DNA of 64,000 nt from Flavobacteriaceae bacterium (GTDB lineage Bacteria > Bacteroidota > Bacteroidia > Flavobacteriales > Flavobacteriaceae), in assembly GCA_002702745.1 (NCBI GenBank), contig PABM01000007.1:8167-72166 (forward strand). Direction: 5' to 3'. The notes under the pieces are model-generated. The model saw nothing but the letters and a program-made list of their open reading frames with translations, was not told the DNA's origin and made no database searches. A program made the translations under genes and the position numbers. This document shows, piece after piece, positions 38,658-48,391 of this stretch (positions are counted from its first letter, which is position 1; each line of letters starts with the position of its first letter).

Positions 38658-40346
38658 TTAGCTTAATCTTATTTCTGAAACTGAAGAACCTGTGGGTATC
38701 ATTGGAAATACATTATCTTCTTTTTCTACAACAACTTCCAAAAAATATGGTTCATCAGATTTTATCATTTCCTCTACAGCATTAGCTAAATCTTCTCTTT
38801 TAGTTACCCTTTTAGCTTTTAAATAGTAACCTTCAGCGATTTTTACAAAATCAGGATTTACCATTTCAGTTGAAGCATATCTTTTATCAAAGAATAATTG
38901 CTGCCATTGTCTCACCATTCCTAAAAAGTCATTATTTAAAACAACTATTTTAACAGCTGCTTTTGTTTGAAAAACAGTACCTAATTCCTGAATAGTCATT
39001 TGATAACCTCCATCACCAATAACCGCAACAACTTCTCTTTCAGGACAAGCCATTTTGGCTCCAATTGCTGCTGGTAATGCAAATCCCATAGTTCCTAGCC
39101 CACCGGATGTTATATTGCTTTTTGTTTTATTAAAATTAGAATATCTACAAGCAATCATTTGGTGCTGTCCAACATCTGAAACAATAGCCGCATCACCCTT
39201 GGTTTGAATATTAATTTCCTTAATTACTTCACCCATTCTTAACCCATCTTTCTTTGGGTTTAAATCATCATGTATTACTTTTTTGTATTCAATTTCATAT
39301 AATTCTTTAAACTTTGCATGCCATTTTTTATAAGATTTATTGTCTGTTATTTTTAAAATTTCATTTAAAGTTTGTTTAGCATCACCTAATACTGCAACAT
39401 CTACTTCAATATTTTTATTTACCTCAGCGGGATCAATTTCAAAGTGGATAATTTTTGCCTGCTTTGCATATCTATTTACGTCACCTGTAACTCTATCGTC
39501 AAATCTCATTCCTATTGCAATAAGCACGTCACATTCATTGGTAAGAACATTTGGTGCATAATTTCCATGCATTCCAAGCATTCCAACATTAAGTGGATGA
39601 CTTGTTGGAATTGCAGAAGCTCCTAGAATCGTCCAAGCTGCAGGAATTCCAGATTTTTCCACAAATTTAATTAGCTCTTTCTCAGCATTACCTAAAATAA
39701 CACCTTGACCCCAAACGATAAAAGGTTTTTTTGCATTATTTATTAATTCAGCAGCTAGTTTAATATTGTTGAGATTAATTTTTGGTTCTGGCTTATAACT
39801 TCTAATACCCTCAGTTTTTTGGTAAGAAAAATTAATTTTTTCAAATTGGGCATCTTTGGTTATATCAATTAAGACAGGTCCAGGTCGTCCGCTTTTAGCT
39901 ATGTAAAATGCCTTAGCAAATATTTCAGGAATTTCTGATGCTTTGGTTATTTGATAGTTCCATTTGGTAATAGGCGTTGAAATTCCGATAATATCAGTTT
40001 CTTGAAATGCATCACTTCCAAGCAAGTGTGAACTAACTTGACCGGTAATACAAACCATTGGAGTAGAATCAATTTGAGCATCTGCTAAGCCTGTTACTAA
40101 ATTTGTAGCTCCAGGTCCTGAAGTTGCTATAGCAACTCCTACTCTGCCAGAAATTCTTGCAAAACCTTGTGCAGAATGAGTAGCACCTTGTTCGTGTCTA
40201 GTTAACACATGATATATTTTATCTTGGTATTTATATAATTCATCATAAACAGGCATTATTGCTCCTCCTGGATATCCATATATGATATCTACTTGCTCCT
40301 CTAATAAACATTTTATAACAGCCTCACTACCGGTAATTTTTGACAT
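38658..40346 (-). CDS. ilvB: Acetolactate synthase catalytic large subunit
   Basis: ThDP-dependent enzyme that condenses pyruvate with pyruvate or 2-oxobutanoate. GSEAVIKCLLEEQVDIIYGYPGGAIMPVYDEL and HEQGATHSAQGFARISGR form the Pyr domain; the ThDP/Mg motif is GDGGYQMTIQELGTVFQTKAAVKIVVLNN. It is 562 residues and full length. It follows ilvD by 10 bp. Confidence 0.97.
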   Translation of the reverse strand: MSKITGSEAVIKCLLEEQVDIIYGYPGGAIMPVYDELYKYQDKIYHVLTRHEQGATHSAQGFARISGRVGVAIATSGPGATNLVTGLADAQIDSTPMVCITGQVSSHLLGSDAFQETDIIGISTPITKWNYQITKASEIPEIFAKAFYIAKSGRPGPVLIDITKDAQFEKINFSYQKTEGIRSYKPEPKINLNNIKLAAELINNAKKPFIVWGQGVILGNAEKELIKFVEKSGIPAAWTILGASAIPTSHPLNVGMLGMHGNYAPNVLTNECDVLIAIGMRFDDRVTGDVNRYAKQAKIIHFEIDPAEVNKNIEVDVAVLGDAKQTLNEILKITDNKSYKKWHAKFKELYEIEYKKVIHDDLNPKKDGLRMGEVIKEINIQTKGDAAIVSDVGQHQMIACRYSNFNKTKSNITSGGLGTMGFALPAAIGAKMACPEREVVAVIGDGGYQMTIQELGTVFQTKAAVKIVVLNNDFLGMVRQWQQLFFDKRYASTEMVNPDFVKIAEGYYLKAKRVTKREDLANAVEEMIKSDEPYFLEVVVEKEDNVFPMIPTGSSVSEIRLS

Positions 40347-40356
40347 AATATTTTAA

Positions 40357-42036
40357 TTAAAATTCATCAGTTACACATCCCAAAGAAGCTGAAGAAACAA
40401 CATTAGCGTATTTATATAATGATCCTTTTTCAACCTTTAATGGAGGGGTTTTCCAATTTTTTCTCCTTGTTGCTAATTCTTTATCGGAAACATGTAACGT
40501 TATAGTATTACTTTCAGCATCAATTGATATTTTATCTCCATTTTTAACAATAGAAATATTTCCACCCACCTGTGCTTCAGGGGTTATATGACCAACAACA
40601 AAACCGTGTGTTCCACCTGAAAATCTTCCATCTGTAATTAACGCAACATCTTTTCCTAAACCAGCACCCATAATTCCAGCAGTTGGCTTTAACATTTCTG
40701 GCATTCCAGGGCCACCCTTTGGACCCACATATCTGATTACCACAACATCACCCTTTTTAACACTCCCATTTTTTATGCCAATATTTGCTTGTGCTTCAGA
40801 ATCAAATACATTTGCTGTACCGCTAAAATGAAGCCCTTCCTTTCCGGTTATTTTAGCAACACTTCCTTCTCTAGCTAAATTTCCGTATAATATCCTTATA
40901 TGACCTGTTTCTTTTATGGGGTTTTCAAATGATCTAATTACATCTTGTTCAAAACTTATATTTGCAACATTATCTAAATTTTCCTTCAAGGTTTTTCCAG
41001 TTACGGTTAAACAATCGCCATGTAAAAAACCTTTTTTGAGTAAATATTTAAGTACAACAGGAATTCCTCCGATATCATGTAAATCTTCCATTAGATACTT
41101 TCCACTAGGTTTTAAATCGGCAATAAAGGGAGTTTTTTCACTAATTCTTTGAAAATCATCAAGTGTAAAATCAATTTTTGCAGCTCTTGCAATTGCAAGA
41201 AAATGTAAAACTGCATTTGTTGATCCTCCTAGAGCAACAACAGTTGTTATAGCGTTTTCTATTGATTTTTTGGTTATTATATCTAATGGTTTAATATCAG
41301 CCTCAATTAGTTTCTTCATCGACTTTCCTGTGTCAATTGAAACTTTATTTCTTGTGTTATTGTTGGCAGGAATTGAAGAAGAAAATGGTAAAGACATACC
41401 TGTTGCTTCAATAGCCGAAGCCATAGTATTTGCAGTGTACATTCCTCCACATGCTCCAGACCCAGGACATGATTTTTTGATAATTTCTTTGTATTCTTTA
41501 TTGTCAATTGATCCTGAAACTTTCTCTCCCCATGCTTCAAACGCAGAAACAATATCTAATTTTTTCTTTTTGTGGCAGCCAGAATCAATTGTCCCCCCAT
41601 ATAGTAAAATTGATGGTCTATTCAATCTTATCATTCCCATCAGTGCACCTGGCATATTTTTATCACAACCAACAACGGTGATTAAACCATCATAACTCAT
41701 CGCTTGTACAACTGTTTCAACAGAATCTGCAATTATATCTCTGGACGGTAAAGAATATCTCATTCCTGGTGTTCCCATAGAAATTCCATCACTTACTCCG
41801 ATTGTATTAAAAATTAAGCCAACAAAATCGATACTATTAACTCCCGATTTTACGTCTAAAGCTATATTATTAAGATGCATGTTACAAGGGTTGCCTTCGT
41901 ATCCAGTACTTGCAATTCCTATCAGAGGTTTATTAAAATCTTCATCTGAGAATCCAATAGCATACAACATTGCCTGTGCAGCAGGTTGTGAATTATCCTG
42001 TGTAATCGAGGAACTATATTTATTTAATTTTTCCAT
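40357..42036 (-). CDS. ilvD: Dihydroxy-acid dehydratase
   Basis: It dehydrates dihydroxyisovalerate, feeding valine, leucine and isoleucine. Iron-sulfur ligands are in [12 protein letters not shown] and [18 protein letters not shown], and the first cysteine lies in [34 protein letters not shown] is conserved. It is 559 residues. It heads the ilv operon; the 101-bp region upstream shows no leader peptide or BCAA attenuator, only an AT-rich palindrome (42093-42109). Confidence 0.97.
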   Translation of the reverse strand: MEKLNKYSSSITQDNSQPAAQAMLYAIGFSDEDFNKPLIGIASTGYEGNPCNMHLNNIALDVKSGVNSIDFVGLIFNTIGVSDGISMGTPGMRYSLPSRDIIADSVETVVQAMSYDGLITVVGCDKNMPGALMGMIRLNRPSILLYGGTIDSGCHKKKKLDIVSAFEAWGEKVSGSIDNKEYKEIIKKSCPGSGACGGMYTANTMASAIEATGMSLPFSSSIPANNNTRNKVSIDTGKSMKKLIEADIKPLDIITKKSIENAITTVVALGGSTNAVLHFLAIARAAKIDFTLDDFQRISEKTPFIADLKPSGKYLMEDLHDIGGIPVVLKYLLKKGFLHGDCLTVTGKTLKENLDNVANISFEQDVIRSFENPIKETGHIRILYGNLAREGSVAKITGKEGLHFSGTANVFDSEAQANIGIKNGSVKKGDVVVIRYVGPKGGPGMPEMLKPTAGIMGAGLGKDVALITDGRFSGGTHGFVVGHITPEAQVGGNISIVKNGDKISIDAESNTITLHVSDKELATRRKNWKTPPLKVEKGSLYKYANVVSSASLGCVTDEF

Positions 42037-42092
42037 CTGTAAAAAAGAAAATTACCTATGTAAATAAATTTAAATAGATAATCTAATCTGTA

Positions 42093-42109
42093 AAGAAAAA
42101 CTTTTTCTT
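42093..42109. repeat. AT-rich palindrome between the beta-barrel gene and ilvD
   Basis: AAGAAAAA-C-TTTTTCTT is a perfect palindrome around one base in the 101-bp gap. It may act as a weak terminator for the beta-barrel gene or as a binding site before ilvD. Function not determined. Confidence 0.35.
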
Positions 42110-42137
42110 CAATTAAAAAAAGAATTATTCAGAAAAC

Positions 42138-44891
42138 TTAAAGACTATAAATTAGTCTTAATGTGATAAATCTTGGTTGAATAAAGTATTCATTGGTACT
42201 AACAGAGATATTAGATACATTTGATTGACTTTGGGATTTTGTATCCAATAAGTTAGTTGCTCTTAATTCAAACTCCCATTTACTGTCCTTATCCCTTCTG
42301 TAAGAAATAGCTGCATCAAAAAATTCATAATCGTTAATAATTGAATTTTGATCTTTGAACTTGGTCGTGGAATAATTTGATCTGAAAGTAAATGATTTTA
42401 ATATAAGTGCATCTATTTCAATAAATGGACTTTCTGTGAAATACTTAGTTTCTAAATCTCCAATATTTGTTTCACTTACCGAGTACTTCATACCGGCTTC
42501 GAAGTTGGGAGCATTCTTAAATAAAGTCCTCACAGAGGCATTATAGTTTTGAGAGAAAGTTTCGTTTAAGCTTGGCCTTGAGGTGTCCTGTATAAATTGA
42601 TTAAATTTAGATAAATTAAAGTTTGTCCCTAAAGTTCCTCTTATCTTACCAAAAGATCTTTGATATCTTCCGAATGCGGATATATTTTCATCCGCGAATC
42701 CAGAATTAAAGGGACTACTTGTAGCAATTACACTTTCAAAACTAGTTAGATTTCTTATTTGATCAATAGATTTATTGTAGTTGATTCCAGCATATACATT
42801 TGTATAATTAAAAAGGTTAAAACTATAATAGTTTAAACTTATATTATGCGAAATTGCATTTTGTAAATCCTGTGTGCCGATAAAAATTGAGTTGTAGTTA
42901 TTTAATACTAGTCCTCTAGCAATTTTACTAACATCTGTAAATTGTGTTCTCATTGCATAATTTAACCTGAGTGTCTCGCTGTCCTTCAGTTGAATAATCA
43001 TATTAAAATCAGGAAGGAGTTTAAAAAATGATTTTTTATAATTTATAAATCCAGCGTCAAAAGCCTCATTCTGAGAATTTTCAGAATTGTATGAATGAGC
43101 TGTAAATCCTGGGCTGATTGTAAATTTTCCAGTTTTTAATCTATAATGTAATCCCAAATAAATGTCATTAAACACATACCTAACATCATTATAATCTGTA
43201 CCATTAATTATTATAGGAGTTGGATTATATATTTCATCACTTGAACTGGAGAGAAACTGAAAAATATCTGAGCCAAATTCCTGCTTACTGTAAATTGTTC
43301 CAAAAGTCAAATTAATATCGCTCTTTTTATTTATAATATTCCAGTAATCAACTTTAGCATCTAGTTGGTTTGACTTAACCTTTTTTTCCTGAGCAATATT
43401 ATAAAAGGGAAGAGAATTATCCAGTCCTAGTCCAGTAGCTGTAGTTTGATAGTTCTCGTTATTTTCCAAAATAGCATTATAAAAAGGATCTTCATCCTTG
43501 ATTAAATGTTGGGCTTCTAAAGCAAAAATATTTTTTTCATTAAGTGTGTAATAATAATTCAGGTTCTGATTTATACTAAATGTTTCAGCATCATCTAATT
43601 GATCAATAGCTCCAATAACAGAAGATAAATAATTTTGATCTTGAGATTCATTTGTTAATCTGCCTAAAATCTCGTAATCAAGCTGATTATTGACATTTGG
43701 GATATATTTTAATGAAAACTTACCAATTCCAAGCTCACTAATTTGAGAAGTGTTTGTTTGGGTATATTCATCTGGAATATTTTGAGGTAAACCAACATAT
43801 TGAGTGCTGTTATTTTGTTGTATCTCAGTCTCACTATTTGTCAGAATTAAAAAGGCAGAATAGTCAATTTTCTTATCTGGTGAATAGCTTGAGTTTATTG
43901 CAACAAACTCAGTATTAATATCCTTTGCTCTATTATTTTGAAGCTGTAAAAAACTAAGATTATTGTTTCCAAGAGAAATATTTGTACCGCTTTTTCCACT
44001 TGGTCTGTTAAAGCCTGCTGAAAAATTCCAATAATCTCTTCTTGTAAAGGCCTGTTCACCAATATTGTTCAGATCGCCAATAACATTTATACTGTAGGTT
44101 GGGCTGTAATAAAAAAGCTTTGGTTGAAAAATGTGCAAGTCCAGCTTTTGATTTTGTGTATAAGCAGGTGATTCACCTGCACCTGCAAGTATATTTCCAA
44201 ACCAAAATTTATCTTTTCCTTTTTTTAACTTAATATTAATTGCAATATTCTCCTGATTATTTTGAACTGAACTAAGTTGACCAACTTCTGCATAATTCTT
44301 TAAAATTTGAACCTTATCAACAGCTTTTGAAGGAATATTCTTCGAAGCAATTTTAGAATCACCATCAAAAAAATCTTTTCCTTCAACCATAATTTTTGTG
44401 ACAGCTTTCCCCTCAACCTCTATTTCACCATCGTCATTAACCTCAACTCCAGGTAGATTTTTTAAGACATCTTCAAGCTTTCTCTCTGTTCCAGTTTTAA
44501 AAGAATCGGCATCATAAACAAGCGTGTCACCACTAACTACTACTGGCATTTCATAAGTCAATTCAACAGCATCTAGCTGGTTGTCAGATCTAAGCAAAAA
44601 GTCTTTAGCTAAATCAGTTTCCCCTGATTTAAATGTTTGAGAAAATGTAGCCATCCCTATATAGCTAACTTGGAGATTATAATTATTATTTTTCTTTAAA
44701 TTTAACTTATAAACCCCTTGATTGTCTGACATGGCAAAAGTCTCAAGAGTATTTGATTCAGAATCAATAAGAATTATGTTAGCCAATTCTAGAGGAGTGC
44801 CTAAACTATCGGTAACCTTACCACTCATCTTTATTTGAGAAAATGTCATTGAGCTTATTAGTAAAAAAAGAATTATAGTATATTTTTTCAT
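42138..44891 (-). CDS. Outer-membrane beta-barrel protein with carboxypeptidase-like domain
   Basis: A 917-residue TonB-receptor-like protein. The signal peptide (residues 1-18, ending TFSQ) leads into a carboxypeptidase-regulatory-like domain (IKMSGKVTDSLGTPLELANIILID), then a plug-like region with VVVSGDTLVYDADSFKTGTERKLEDVLKNLPGVEVNDDGEIEVEG and KIMVEGKDFFDGDSKIASKNIP, typical of the Bacteroidota outer-membrane beta-barrel family that pairs with GLPGLI proteins, then a barrel. It follows alkB by 3 bp. The substrate is unknown. A stem (AAGACTA/TAGTCTT, 42141-42159) lies at its 3' end. Confidence 0.88.
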   Translation of the reverse strand: MKKYTIILFLLISSMTFSQIKMSGKVTDSLGTPLELANIILIDSESNTLETFAMSDNQGVYKLNLKKNNNYNLQVSYIGMATFSQTFKSGETDLAKDFLLRSDNQLDAVELTYEMPVVVSGDTLVYDADSFKTGTERKLEDVLKNLPGVEVNDDGEIEVEGKAVTKIMVEGKDFFDGDSKIASKNIPSKAVDKVQILKNYAEVGQLSSVQNNQENIAINIKLKKGKDKFWFGNILAGAGESPAYTQNQKLDLHIFQPKLFYYSPTYSINVIGDLNNIGEQAFTRRDYWNFSAGFNRPSGKSGTNISLGNNNLSFLQLQNNRAKDINTEFVAINSSYSPDKKIDYSAFLILTNSETEIQQNNSTQYVGLPQNIPDEYTQTNTSQISELGIGKFSLKYIPNVNNQLDYEILGRLTNESQDQNYLSSVIGAIDQLDDAETFSINQNLNYYYTLNEKNIFALEAQHLIKDEDPFYNAILENNENYQTTATGLGLDNSLPFYNIAQEKKVKSNQLDAKVDYWNIINKKSDINLTFGTIYSKQEFGSDIFQFLSSSSDEIYNPTPIIINGTDYNDVRYVFNDIYLGLHYRLKTGKFTISPGFTAHSYNSENSQNEAFDAGFINYKKSFFKLLPDFNMIIQLKDSETLRLNYAMRTQFTDVSKIARGLVLNNYNSIFIGTQDLQNAISHNISLNYYSFNLFNYTNVYAGINYNKSIDQIRNLTSFESVIATSSPFNSGFADENISAFGRYQRSFGKIRGTLGTNFNLSKFNQFIQDTSRPSLNETFSQNYNASVRTLFKNAPNFEAGMKYSVSETNIGDLETKYFTESPFIEIDALILKSFTFRSNYSTTKFKDQNSIINDYEFFDAAISYRRDKDSKWEFELRATNLLDTKSQSQSNVSNISVSTNEYFIQPRFITLRLIYSL

Positions 44892-44894
44892 TAT

Positions 44895-45989
44895 TTAATT
44901 TTTTAATGATAGTTCATACATGTCCCTAGGAACCCTAGGATTCATTAATTTAAACCAAATCACCGGAACAAAAGAAAGTAAAATACTTGTTGGATAACCA
45001 TAAGGTAATTGCGGGGAATCATCAATCGAGCTCAAGTTTTGATATTCAGTTTCGGCTATCCTATGGTGATCACTATGCCTTGTCAATTCATATAGAACTA
45101 TTCTCCCAAGAATGTGATTTGAATTCCATGAGTGTTTCTGTTGAACTCTCTCATATCTTCCAGATGGTAATTTTTTTCTAAGTAATCCATAATGTTCAAT
45201 ATAATTAACACTTTCAAACATTATAATTGAAAAAAGAGCAGCGAGTAGACAGAATACCAATCCTTTTAACGAAAACAGAAAGAGAATCAAAAGTAAATAT
45301 GACAGTTGAATTATAGCATACCAAAACATATCATTATAAATTGAAAAAAATGAAATTTTTTTCTTTGATAATCTATTCTTCTGAATTTTTATAGCACTTA
45401 AGAGCTCTCCCCGAATAGCACTTATCCAAAAAGAATATATTGGCTCATTATATTTTGCAGTTACAGGATCCTCTTTTGTTGCAACATTTAAATGGTGGCC
45501 AAAGTTGTGCTCTAAATAAAAATGCATATAGAGAGATGGTATTAAAAGGAATTTCCCTAAAAACCTTTCATATGTTTTAGTCCTATGACATAATTCATGA
45601 GCTACATTGATTCCATTAGAAACTATAACCAAGCCGACTGTGAGTAGTGAACCGATAAATTCTAGTGAAAAATAATCATAGATTATAATTTTTTTAAGCG
45701 AAAAAAATAGTAATCCAAACACAATTGGAATATTCAAATAAAGCATAATATCAAAAATCCAATGAATTGCCTTTTCTGACCTTTTTGTTTCTAGTTTGTC
45801 AATTCCTAGGGTTGTAAGAATGAATTCTACAATCGGAATAATAATAAATATGTAGGCAGGCGTTATAAATAACCAATAACCTTCAAAATAAATTCCGATT
45901 AATGCTGTCAAGGGAATAGAATACGCCATCAAGTATTTAAAATCTGAAAACAGAAAACTATTAAACAATTTTAAATCACTTCTATTCAT
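44895..45989 (-). CDS. alkB: AlkB-type alkane 1-monooxygenase (membrane di-iron hydroxylase)
   Basis: An integral membrane di-iron enzyme of 364 residues with about six hydrophobic segments. The eight-histidine signature is complete: HELCH (131-135), HNFGHH (161-166) and a third box RHSDHH near the C-terminus. The AlkB-specific motif NYIEHYGL between them separates it from fatty-acid desaturases. It is expected to hydroxylate medium-chain alkanes or alkyl-like compounds using rubredoxin as electron donor. No rubredoxin gene is in the window. It lies between the GLPGLI gene (7 bp) and the beta-barrel gene (3 bp). Confidence 0.88.
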   Translation of the reverse strand: MNRSDLKLFNSFLFSDFKYLMAYSIPLTALIGIYFEGYWLFITPAYIFIIIPIVEFILTTLGIDKLETKRSEKAIHWIFDIMLYLNIPIVFGLLFFSLKKIIIYDYFSLEFIGSLLTVGLVIVSNGINVAHELCHRTKTYERFLGKFLLIPSLYMHFYLEHNFGHHLNVATKEDPVTAKYNEPIYSFWISAIRGELLSAIKIQKNRLSKKKISFFSIYNDMFWYAIIQLSYLLLILFLFSLKGLVFCLLAALFSIIMFESVNYIEHYGLLRKKLPSGRYERVQQKHSWNSNHILGRIVLYELTRHSDHHRIAETEYQNLSSIDDSPQLPYGYPTSILLSFVPVIWFKLMNPRVPRDMYELSLKN

Positions 45990-45996
45990 TTGAAAC

Positions 45997-46884
45997 TTAG
46001 TTTTTTCTTATTGATTTAGATCTTCCACCTCTCCACATTTCTCTCATTTCTTTTGTTTTTACCTCGACAATATTTTCAAACTCGGATCTTGACACAAATT
46101 CACCTTTAGTTGGCTCTGAAATCTGAATTCTTTTTTCCGGATTCATAACAACTTTAGTACATAACATAACTGTTTTATCTGTTATAAGTTCTAAAATTAG
46201 ACCCGGAAGACCACCATATTCAGCAGGACCATGGCTTACGGGAATTTGAGGAGTATACCACGCCGTAATAGTTTCAACTTCTGCGTTAACAACTACTTCA
46301 TTCAGCTCTTCGACTTTTTTATTAGTGTTATCAACTGAACTTTTTTTCTTAATCTTATTATCTTTAGTTTCTTTTGACTCTTTTTCGGCTTTCCTCCAAA
46401 CACTAGTCATTGTTTTTGGTTTTTTTACCTGTGCCGTCGCTTTAAAACATAGATAATTACCAATCATCTTCTGTTCTTTTTGCATAACCCACTTGATTTT
46501 ATTTGCATCGTTTGAAATCAAAAACTTTTTACCCATAAACTCTGTACTTTGCAGTGATTTTTTTGTTGAAATATCCTTAAAAACCGGACCACCGGCAGAT
46601 GCCCACATTCTTCCCCATCCTCTGCCACCACCACTTCCTGGTGCATCTAGCCTTTCCTCTTGCTGATAAACAGATTTAGTCTTGTCAAAGGTTAATATGT
46701 AAACTGGTTCTAAAAAAGGTTTCATTCTTTCTTTCATTGATTTTTTTTGTTCAGCGGACATTCTATCTCCCCATGATCCAAAATCCATGGATGTTTGTGT
46801 CTTATAAAAGGCCTGACCTTGAAAGTCCTGAGAACTAATTGTTAAGGGAAATAAAAGAATAAATAAGTAAAGGATTTTATTCAT
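45997..46884 (-). CDS. GLPGLI family protein
   Basis: A 295-residue exported protein with signal peptide (about 1-18, ending TISSQ). The family motif GLPGLILEL lies in the region PVSHGPAEYGGLPGLILELITDKTV. The middle is rich in Lys/Thr/Glu, with a Gly/Arg-rich stretch (DAPGSGGGRGWGRMW). GLPGLI proteins commonly neighbour outer-membrane beta-barrel genes in Bacteroidota, and no function is established. First gene of a three-gene unit with alkB and the beta-barrel protein. Confidence 0.9.
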   Translation of the reverse strand: MNKILYLFILLFPLTISSQDFQGQAFYKTQTSMDFGSWGDRMSAEQKKSMKERMKPFLEPVYILTFDKTKSVYQQEERLDAPGSGGGRGWGRMWASAGGPVFKDISTKKSLQSTEFMGKKFLISNDANKIKWVMQKEQKMIGNYLCFKATAQVKKPKTMTSVWRKAEKESKETKDNKIKKKSSVDNTNKKVEELNEVVVNAEVETITAWYTPQIPVSHGPAEYGGLPGLILELITDKTVMLCTKVVMNPEKRIQISEPTKGEFVSRSEFENIVEVKTKEMREMWRGGRSKSIRKN

Positions 46885-46953
46885 ATTTTTTTGTTTTAAA
46901 TTTAGAAACTACACACCAAATCAACTGTTAATATGGAGTTAAATTAATCATAA

Positions 46954-46961
46954 TATTTTTG
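46954..46961 (+). promoter_or_regulatory. -7 promoter element before the hypothetical/dNK pair
   Basis: TATTTTTG matches TAnnTTTG exactly and lies 12 bp before the ATG at 46974. A clear -33 TTG is not present. Confidence 0.4.
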
Positions 46962-46973
46962 TACATTGACATT

Positions 46974-47753
46974 ATGAGAACACAATTATTGTTCCTTTTT
47001 GTTTTTTTAAATTATTTTTCTGCTCACAATCAAATTACTTTAGATAAAATTGACAGGATTAGTTACGATAATAGCAATCAATTAATTTGGGTTGATAATC
47101 TGGGAGAATCTTATTTTTTGGAAGGGGATAAATTAAGAAAAAATAAGAATTTTATTTTTTCAGATTCTTCATTAGGTCTTTTGAATAAAGTTGATTTTTA
47201 TAATAACTTCAAATTAAAAGTATGGTACCCGGCTTTTAATACCCTAGTAATTTTAGATAATTATTTAAACGAAATAACAAGAGTTCAGTTTAATAAAGCC
47301 TCATCCATCTTTGAAATCTCTAATATATCATCTGCAAATGAGAATGATGTCTGGGTTTATGACGAGTCAGACATGAGTATAAAAAAATTTGATTTTTTTA
47401 ATCAAGTTTTTATTGATAACGTCCAAACTCAAATTGATGGGAATTTAATTGACATGAAAAGTAATTATAATTATTTGTGGGCTTTAACAGAAAAACACCT
47501 TTATAAAATAAATTATAACGGTTTAATAATTTTTAAAAAAGAAAATAGATTTGCGTACACAAAAATAGGATTTTATAAAAATGATATTTTACTTTCGAAT
47601 GAATCAGAATTGTATCATTTAGAAAATGACAAAGAATTATTCACAAAAATTAAACTTGAAAAATTATTTGTAAAAGATTTTTTCGTAATCAATGAAACCT
47701 TGTATATTTATGACAAGGATCATTTAAACAAATATTTAATTTTAAGTAACTAA
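46974..47753 (+). CDS. Exported hypothetical protein upstream of deoxynucleoside kinase
   Basis: A 259-residue protein of unknown function. From ATG 46974 it has a hydrophobic signal (LLFLFVFLNYFSAHNQ) and no lipobox. The rest holds repeating short beta-strand patterns (SNQLIWVDNLGESYFLEGD, ENDVWVYDESDMSIKKFD, SNYNYLWALTEKHLYKINYNG) suggesting a small beta-propeller-like fold. Its stop is 1 bp before the deoxynucleoside kinase ATG, so the two are coupled, though there is no obvious functional link. Confidence 0.75.
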   Translation: MRTQLLFLFVFLNYFSAHNQITLDKIDRISYDNSNQLIWVDNLGESYFLEGDKLRKNKNFIFSDSSLGLLNKVDFYNNFKLKVWYPAFNTLVILDNYLNEITRVQFNKASSIFEISNISSANENDVWVYDESDMSIKKFDFFNQVFIDNVQTQIDGNLIDMKSNYNYLWALTEKHLYKINYNGLIIFKKENRFAYTKIGFYKNDILLSNESELYHLENDKELFTKIKLEKLFVKDFFVINETLYIYDKDHLNKYLILSN

Positions 47754-47754
47754 A

Positions 47755-48360
47755 ATGCACATAGCAATAGCGGGAAATATTGGTGCCGGAAAAACTACAT
47801 TGACAAAGCTTCTGGCTAAACATTATAAGTTCAACAAGCAATTAGAAGATGTAGTTAAGAATCCTTACCTAGATGATTTTTATAATCAGATGGAAAGGTG
47901 GAGCTTTAATCTTCAAATTTATTTTTTAAATAGCAGATTTAGGCAAGTAAAAGAAATTCATGATAAAAATAAAAATGTCATTCAAGACAGAACTATTTAT
48001 GAAGATGCAAACATTTTTGCGCCTAATTTACACGCGATGGGTCTGATGACCAATCGTGATTTTGAAAACTATAGGTCATTGTTTGATTTGATGGAAGAGA
48101 ATGTCGCAGCTCCTGATCTTTTAATATATTTAAGAAGTTCCATTCCAAATCTTGTATCACAAATTCACAAACGTGGACGTGAGTATGAAAATTCTATAAG
48201 CATTGAGTATTTAAGTAGGTTAAATGAAAGATACGAAGCTTGGATTCACAATTATAAAAAAGGTACATTATTAATTATTGATATAGACGATTTAGATTTT
48301 GTTGAAAATAAAGATGACCTCAGAGAGGTTATCTCATTGATTGATAAAAAGATGAAATAA
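47755..48360 (+). CDS. Deoxynucleoside kinase
   Basis: It phosphorylates salvaged deoxynucleosides (dA/dG/dC type). The P-loop IAGNIGAGKTTLTKLLAKHY is N-terminal, the DRT signature is in VIQDRTIYEDANIF, and the arginine-rich lid is HKRGREYENS. Length of 201 residues is typical. The exact deoxynucleoside preferred cannot be told. Confidence 0.92.
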   Translation: MHIAIAGNIGAGKTTLTKLLAKHYKFNKQLEDVVKNPYLDDFYNQMERWSFNLQIYFLNSRFRQVKEIHDKNKNVIQDRTIYEDANIFAPNLHAMGLMTNRDFENYRSLFDLMEENVAAPDLLIYLRSSIPNLVSQIHKRGREYENSISIEYLSRLNERYEAWIHNYKKGTLLIIDIDDLDFVENKDDLREVISLIDKKMK

Positions 48361-48387
48361 AAAAAGCCTAATATGAGGATTTTTTTA
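48359..48387. terminator. Bidirectional terminator between dNK and hppA
   Basis: A run of A, then CCT-AATATG-AGG, then a run of T makes a hairpin with opposed A and T tracts between two convergent genes. The GC core is short, so strength is uncertain. Confidence 0.45.
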
Positions 48388-48391
48388 TTGT

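Noticed and set aside
42037..42137. Branched-chain attenuator before ilvD
   Set aside because: No leader ORF with Ile, Val or Leu codon runs and no terminator with a good U tract; only an AT palindrome.
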